Source of the DNA: Bacteroidota bacterium
GTDB taxonomy: Bacteria; Bacteroidota; Bacteroidia; Flavobacteriales; Flavobacteriaceae
DNA length: 18,963 nt
Direction: 5' to 3'
NCBI GenBank assembly: GCA_023393485.1
Contig: JAEWLD010000310.1
Coordinates: 1-18,963, forward strand
Part shown: one piece after another, positions 14,909 to 18,963 of the stretch
How the letters are laid out: the number at the start of each line of letters is the position of its first letter
How positions within the stretch are numbered: the stretch's first letter is position 1
Program-made: the position numbers and the translations under genes
The notes under the pieces: generated by a model
Seen by the model: only the letters and a program-made list of their open reading frames with translations
Databases searched by the model: none
Told to the model about the DNA's origin: nothing

Positions 14909-16537
14909 TTATTCACCCAAAAACGGATAGCGATAATCTGCAGGCGTCACAAATGTTTCCTTGATCGTGCGCGGTGAAACCCAACGCAACAGGTTGAGCG
15001 CCGATCCGGCCTTGTCATTGGTTCCAGATGCGCGCGCGCCGCCAAATGGCTGCATGCCTACAACGGCTCCGGTCGGTTTGTCATTGATGTAGAAGTTTCC
15101 GGCAGCATTTTTCAGGCTTTCGGTCGCCTCGGCAATCGCGTAACGGTCACCGGCGAAAACCGCTCCGGTCAACGCATAATCGGAAGTGCCGTCAACCAGT
15201 TCAAGCGTTTTGTGCCAATCGGCATCTTCGTAAACAAAGATTGTGATGACAGGTCCGAACAGTTCTGTACACATCGTTTTGTATTTGGGATTGGTCGTCA
15301 CGATGACGGTCGGTTCCACAAACCAGCCTTTTGATTTGTCATAACCGCCGCCGGCAATGATTTCGGCCTCAGGGTCATTTTTAGCCTGGTCGATATACGA
15401 TGCCAATTTGTCAAACGATCCTTCGTGGATTACAGCCGTAATAAAGTTCGAAAAATCCTCAGGCGAACCCATTTTCAGCGTTGCCATGTCTTTGATCAAT
15501 TCGTCTTTTACAGCCGGCCAAAGGCTTTTCGGAATGTAAGCACGCGATGCCGCAGAACATTTCTGGCCCTGGAATTCAAAAGCGCCACGGACGATTCCCG
15601 TTACAACTTGGCGGACATTTGCGCTAGGGTGCGCGATGATGAAATCCTTGCCACCGGTTTCCCCGACGATTCTCGGATAAGTTTTATACCGATCGATGTT
15701 GTTGCCGATGTGCTTGAAAATATCCTTAAACACGTGCGTCGATCCGGTAAAGTGAATTCCTGCGAAATCCGGGCTGGCGTAAACGGTCTCGGAAATCATT
15801 GCCGCGTCGCCAAAAACTACGTTGATCACGCCGTCGGGAAGTCCGGCTTCCTTGAACACATCGACAATGACTTTAGCAGAAAACACCTGGCTATCGCTTG
15901 GTTTCCAAACCACAGTGTTGCCCATCAATGCCGCACTCGACGGCAAGTTTCCGGCAATCGCGGTAAAGTTGAACGGCGTCACGGCATAGACAAAACCTTC
16001 GAGCGGACGGTATTCAATGCGGTTCCACATGTCGGAAGTTGACTTTGGCTGGTCATTGTAAATCTGCGTCATGAATTCGACGTTGAAGCGCAAAAAGTCA
16101 ATAAATTCGCACGCTGCGTCGATTTCGGCTTGGAAAATGTTTTTCGATTGTGCAATCATCGTCGCCGCGTTGATTTTAGCGCGATACGGCCCGGCAAGCA
16201 ATTCGGCAGCCTTGAGGAAAATCCCAGCGCGTTGTTCCCAAGCGAGGTTTTCCCAATCTTTTTTAGCAGTCAGCGCCGCGGCAATCGCTTTCTCAACATG
16301 AGATTTGTCTGCCATATGGTATTGGCCAACCACGTGCTGGTGATCATGCGGCGCGGTCATGTTGCGCGTGTTGCCGGTCTTGATCTGCTCGCTGCCGATG
16401 TATAGCGGCACGTCGATCTGTTGGTTCCACATTTTTCTGTATTCGGCAAGCACGGCGTCTTTTTCAGGCGAGCCGTGTTTATATGTTTTTACCGGTTCAT
16501 TTACGGCTTTTGGTACTTGAAAAAATCCTTTGAGCAT
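14909..16537 (-). CDS. pruA: L-glutamate gamma-semialdehyde (P5C) dehydrogenase PruA
   Basis: PruA oxidises glutamate-5-semialdehyde, in equilibrium with pyrroline-5-carboxylate, to glutamate with NAD+, the second step of proline breakdown. The 542 residues fit the stand-alone ALDH4-type enzyme (human ALDH4A1 563), not the bifunctional PutA. Seen: the PruA-type start with AEYRKMW; TPFNFTAIAGNLPS (187-200); VVWKPSD (209-215) for the NAD ribose; HFTGST (262-267); the general-base motif GETGGKDF with Glu293; and the catalytic GQKCSAASRAYIP with Cys327. ELFGPVITIFVY and the C-terminal QPFGGARASGTNDKAG follow. Proline dehydrogenase is not in the window. A possible distant promoter gives a leader of about 135 bases containing a perfect 18-bp inverted repeat. 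Confidence 0.95.
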   Translation of the reverse strand: MLKGFFQVPKAVNEPVKTYKHGSPEKDAVLAEYRKMWNQQIDVPLYIGSEQIKTGNTRNMTAPHDHQHVVGQYHMADKSHVEKAIAAALTAKKDWENLAWEQRAGIFLKAAELLAGPYRAKINAATMIAQSKNIFQAEIDAACEFIDFLRFNVEFMTQIYNDQPKSTSDMWNRIEYRPLEGFVYAVTPFNFTAIAGNLPSSAALMGNTVVWKPSDSQVFSAKVIVDVFKEAGLPDGVINVVFGDAAMISETVYASPDFAGIHFTGSTHVFKDIFKHIGNNIDRYKTYPRIVGETGGKDFIIAHPSANVRQVVTGIVRGAFEFQGQKCSAASRAYIPKSLWPAVKDELIKDMATLKMGSPEDFSNFITAVIHEGSFDKLASYIDQAKNDPEAEIIAGGGYDKSKGWFVEPTVIVTTNPKYKTMCTELFGPVITIFVYEDADWHKTLELVDGTSDYALTGAVFAGDRYAIAEATESLKNAAGNFYINDKPTGAVVGMQPFGGARASGTNDKAGSALNLLRWVSPRTIKETFVTPADYRYPFLGE

Positions 16538-16562
16538 AATGTTCTGTTTTTATTTGTTGGGC

Positions 16563-16674
16563 GCTTTCGGCCGGGGTGTCCGTTTGCTTTGTAAACCCCA
16601 AAGGTTTTCAAAACCTTTGGGGTTTACTCGCTAAACCAAGGCTTTGATTGCTAAACGCCCGATCCGCCGAAAGC
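16563..16674. repeat. 9-bp inverted repeat enclosing the pruA-leader palindrome
   Basis: GCTTTCGGC (16563-16571) and GCCGAAAGC (16666-16674) are exact reverse complements 94 bases apart and bracket the 18-bp palindrome. Between the palindrome and the right arm GCTAAAC occurs twice (16630-16636, 16650-16656). The nested layout resembles a small repeat element but could be chance. Confidence 0.4.
16591..16627. repeat. Perfect 18-bp palindrome with one-base centre in the pruA leader
   Basis: GTAAACCCCAAAGGTTTT (16591-16608), a single C, then its exact reverse complement (16610-16627). As RNA it would form a very stable hairpin with a loop of 3-5 bases after fraying. No T-run follows on either strand, so it is not a standard terminator. 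It lies 54 bases upstream of the pruA start. The rest of 16538-16811 holds only the flanking repeats and promoter-like boxes. Confidence 0.85.
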
Positions 16675-16678
16675 AGCA

Positions 16679-16686
16679 CAAAAGTA
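16679..16686 (-). promoter_or_regulatory. Candidate -7 box for pruA
   Basis: Reads TACTTTTG on the minus strand, matching TAnnTTTG; the -33 partner is poor. If used, transcription starts near 16672 and the leader of about 135 bases includes the whole 18-bp hairpin. Confidence 0.4.
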
Positions 16687-16789
16687 CAAAGGAAGTTTCA
16701 ATTATCTAACAGCCAACTATCGAATCAGGCTATCGCGTGATAAAAGTTAAACTTATAAAAAACCATTTCGCTACAAAACCGCCACGCCG

Positions 16790-16797
16790 TAACTTTA
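16790..16797 (+). promoter_or_regulatory. Candidate -7 box for the exonuclease-ligase operon
   Basis: TAACTTTA differs from TAnnTTTG at the last base; TTTCG at 16766-16770 lies about 19 bases upstream as a -33. The leader would be under 10 bases. Confidence 0.35.
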
Positions 16798-16811
16798 AAT
16801 AAAACCGAATT

Positions 16812-17873
16812 ATGGGCGCGCCATTACTTGTTTTTAACGATAAAGGCATTTATTGCGAGAAGGCTGATGTCTACCTTGATCCCTGGCGGCCGGTTGACAA
16901 GGCCATCATCACCCATGGGCATTCAGACCACTCGCGTTGGGGCCATAAGTGTTACATTACGCAACAAACGAATGTTCCAATCATCAAACACCGGCTTTGT
17001 GACATCAACGAGACCGGAAAAGACTGGGATGAAACCTTCACCATCAACGGCGTGAAATTTTCACTGCATCCGGCCGGCCATATTATCGGCAGCGCACAGA
17101 TCAGGGTTGAATACAAAGGAGAGATATGGGTTTTTACCGGTGACTACAAAACCGAGAACGATGGATTATCGGTTCCGTTCGAGCCAATTCGCTGCCATAC
17201 ATTCATCACCGAATGTACCTTTGGCCTGCCTGCATTCAAATGGACGCCGCAGCCCGAAACTTTCGCCGACATCAATTCCTGGTGGGCAGACAACAAAGCA
17301 AATGGGCAAACTTCGGTATTATTCGGTTATACGTTGGGAAAAGCCCAGCGAATCCTCAAAAACATCGATCCGTCAATCGGGCGTATTTTCACTCATGGTG
17401 CGGTTGAAAACATGACCGAAATCATCCGTCCGCTCGCCAATTTGCCACAAACAACCCGCATTACGCCAGACACAAAAAAAGGCGAGTTGCCCGGCAGCAT
17501 GGTTCTCGCACCGCCAAGTGCGCATGGCACGGTATGGCTCAGGAAAATGGCGCCATTTGCGACCGGAACGGCCAGCGGCTGGATGGCTTTCCGGGGCGCA
17601 AGGGCAAGACGCGCGATTGATCGCGGTTTCGTCCTGAGCGACCATTGTGACTGGCAGGGTTTGCTCGAAAGCATAAAAGCAACCGGTGCGCACAGGATCA
17701 TTGCAACGCACGGCTATTCAGATATTTTCTCGCGTTATCTGCGCGAATTGGGTTACGACGCGCGAACTGCAACCACGCAGTATGAAGGCGAATCAGCTGA
17801 AGTTTCGGGCGTCAAAACCGAAGAGGAATCACACGCCGAGGCCGATGAGATCAAATCATTTCTCAAGCCATGA
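16812..17873 (+). CDS. Ligase-associated DNA exonuclease (metallo-beta-lactamase/beta-CASP fold)
   Basis: A 353-residue nuclease of the MBL/beta-CASP superfamily that includes SNM1/Artemis and CPSF-73; this subgroup (TIGR04122 type) is encoded beside an ATP-dependent DNA ligase and takes part in DNA repair. Seen: the metal-binding THGHSDH (His35, His37, Asp39, His40); PAGHIIGSAQ with His90; FTGDYK with Asp111; ITECTFGLP with Glu134; LSDHCDW with His278; and IATHGYS with His300, together a full set of metal ligands expected for an active enzyme. Its TGA overlaps the ligase ATG by four bases (ATGA), so the two are translationally coupled and functionally linked. The opposite-strand pruA is divergent. 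Confidence 0.92.
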   Translation: MGAPLLVFNDKGIYCEKADVYLDPWRPVDKAIITHGHSDHSRWGHKCYITQQTNVPIIKHRLCDINETGKDWDETFTINGVKFSLHPAGHIIGSAQIRVEYKGEIWVFTGDYKTENDGLSVPFEPIRCHTFITECTFGLPAFKWTPQPETFADINSWWADNKANGQTSVLFGYTLGKAQRILKNIDPSIGRIFTHGAVENMTEIIRPLANLPQTTRITPDTKKGELPGSMVLAPPSAHGTVWLRKMAPFATGTASGWMAFRGARARRAIDRGFVLSDHCDWQGLLESIKATGAHRIIATHGYSDIFSRYLRELGYDARTATTQYEGESAEVSGVKTEEESHAEADEIKSFLKP

Positions 17874-18963
17874 AGCACTTCGCCGGACTCATAAAAGCAT
17901 TGGACAGTTCCAACAAAACATCGGTGAAAGTCGACGCGCTTACCGACTATTTCCAGACGGCGGGCGATGAAGACAAAGTTTGGACGATTGCGCTTTTGTC
18001 GCATCGACGGCCGCCGCGCCCGGTCAATACGACTTTGCTGCGTTTATGGGCAAACGAACTCGCCGAAATCCCGATGTGGCTTTTTGAGGAGTCGTACCAC
18101 ATTGTCGGTGACCTGGCTGAAACCATCGCACTTGTGATTCCGGCCACTAAAGAACATACCGATAAAACCCTGACCGAATTTCTTCAGGAAATCATCGCCC
18201 TAAAAAAGAAAACCGACGCCCAGAAGCGCGACTACTTACACGAAAACTGGCTCGCTCTGAATTATTATGAACGTTTTGTGTTCACCAAACTCATTACCGG
18301 CAGTTTCCGTATCGGCGTCAGCCAAAAACTGATGACGCGCGCGCTGTCTAAAGCCGAAAATATTGATGAAGATCTACTCGCGTTCAGGCTGATGGGCGAC
18401 TGGAATCCCGACAAAACCACATTCGACGAATTGATTCGCTCAGAATCAAACGAAGACTCACTGTCGCGGCCATATCCTTTTTACCTGGCTTACCAGGTCG
18501 AAGGCGAAGTTTCAGGTCTTGGCCAGCCCGAAGAATGGAGCGGCGAGCATAAATGGGACGGAATCCGCTCACAAACCATCATCCGCAAAGGCCAACTGTA
18601 CATCTGGAGCCGCGGCGAGGAATTGGTCACCGATAAATATCCTGAATTCAATGTGTTTCGTGAAATCATTCCCGACGGCACGGTCATCGACGGTGAAATT
18701 CTGCCTTTCATTGATGGTAAAATCGGTACCTTTAATGATTTGCAGACGCGGATCGGGAGAAAAACCGTCACGACATCGATATTAAAAAATACGCCTGTCA
18801 TCATAAAAGCGTATGATCTGTTGGAATGGAACGGCGAAGATATTCGCGAAAAGCCATTTGAGGAAAGGCGCGACTTGCTTGAAAAGCTGATAGAATCGTT
18901 AAAAGGCAAAAACTTGCCGCTTCAATTGTCCGGGCGGTTTTCATTCACAGATTGGGCCGAGGC
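17870..18963 (+). CDS. ATP-dependent DNA ligase of the exonuclease-associated family (C-terminus outside window)
   Basis: The frame is open from ATG at 17870 to the right edge, giving 364 residues. ATP-dependent ligases seal nicks in duplex DNA through a lysyl-AMP intermediate. Seen: an N-terminal helical DNA-binding domain (about 1-200, including LLSHRRPPRPVNTTLLRLW, ERFVFTKLITGSFRIGVSQKL); motif I EHKWDGIR with the AMP-accepting Lys228; motif Ia SRGEELVTDKYPE; motif III GTVIDGEILPF; and the start of the region before motif IV (IIKAYDLLEWNG). This N-terminal plus nucleotidyltransferase layout matches the TIGR04120 type (about 530 residues), so roughly 165 residues, including motifs IV-VI and the OB domain, lie beyond the edge. 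A DEXH helicase of the Lhr type and a metallophosphoesterase usually follow in this cassette. Confidence 0.93.
   Translation, partial: MKHFAGLIKALDSSNKTSVKVDALTDYFQTAGDEDKVWTIALLSHRRPPRPVNTTLLRLWANELAEIPMWLFEESYHIVGDLAETIALVIPATKEHTDKTLTEFLQEIIALKKKTDAQKRDYLHENWLALNYYERFVFTKLITGSFRIGVSQKLMTRALSKAENIDEDLLAFRLMGDWNPDKTTFDELIRSESNEDSLSRPYPFYLAYQVEGEVSGLGQPEEWSGEHKWDGIRSQTIIRKGQLYIWSRGEELVTDKYPEFNVFREIIPDGTVIDGEILPFIDGKIGTFNDLQTRIGRKTVTTSILKNTPVIIKAYDLLEWNGEDIREKPFEERRDLLEKLIESLKGKNLPLQLSGRFSFTDWAE

Noticed and set aside
15425..16042. 205-residue frame on the plus strand inside pruA
   Set aside because: Antisense to an intact PruA with all catalytic residues; no recognisable domain.
16591..16627. 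Palindrome considered as an intrinsic terminator
   Set aside because: No T-run follows on either strand and it lies upstream of both divergent genes, where no transcript needs to end.
18490..18909. 139-residue minus-strand frame inside the ligase gene
   Set aside because: Antisense to the ligase nucleotidyltransferase domain, Ser-rich and without any motif.

Overview
The window reads as a stretch of chromosome from a member of the Bacteroidota, most likely Flavobacteriaceae and probably a Flavobacterium-like species with an unusually GC-balanced genome (roughly mid-40s % GC by eye). The evidence is two secreted proteins with C-terminal type IX secretion (T9SS) sorting domains, promoter-like TAnnTTTG (-7) boxes of the Bacteroidota type, start codons without Shine-Dalgarno sequences, a flavobacterial-type WaaA, a pirin/YceI pair, and a Crp/Fnr regulator with a short C-terminal helix-turn-helix. 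All genes look like housekeeping or metabolic chromosomal genes. I see no phage, plasmid, transposase, CRISPR array, rRNA or tRNA.

Layout. Positions 1-1637 (minus strand): waaA (lipid A Kdo transferase), overlapped at its 3' end by a GNAT acetyltransferase cut by the left edge. Positions 1734-3904 (plus): a WbpE-like sugar aminotransferase and galE, a two-gene nucleotide-sugar operon behind a good Bacteroidota promoter. Positions 3905-4010: two near-identical REP-like hairpins between convergent galE and fabD. Positions 4011-4886 (minus): fabD. Positions 5043-8531 (minus): purT, a small secreted Cys-rich protein (DUF6370-like) and a Crp/Fnr regulator joined by two one-base stop/start overlaps, followed by pirin and yceI, which have their own promoter and end in a strong terminator. 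Positions 8565-10568 (minus): a large T9SS-exported LRR-like protein. Positions 10613-12947 (minus): a front-end-type fatty acid desaturase and a class I aminotransferase ending in a terminator. Positions 13084-13713 (plus): rsmG. Positions 13762-14796 (minus): a second T9SS-exported protein. Positions 14855-16537 (minus): pruA with its terminator and a leader holding a perfect 18-bp inverted repeat. Positions 16812-18963 (plus): the ligase-associated DNA exonuclease and its ATP-dependent DNA ligase (cut by the right edge), translationally coupled.

How the genes work together. Envelope biogenesis is the theme on the left (WaaA for lipid A-Kdo, aminotransferase plus GalE for polysaccharide sugars, FabD for fatty acids). 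The middle holds a possible self-contained regulatory unit: a Crp/Fnr regulator sits directly upstream of a pirin-yceI promoter that carries a Crp-geometry palindrome. The right edge is half of a known four-protein DNA repair cassette (exonuclease, ligase, Lhr-type helicase, metallophosphoesterase); the other half is expected just outside the window. No clearly new defence or mobile system is visible. The least explained items are the purT-DUF6370-crp coupling and the short palindromic or heptameric repeats. No gene-free stretch exceeds 300 bases; the longest is 16538-16811.
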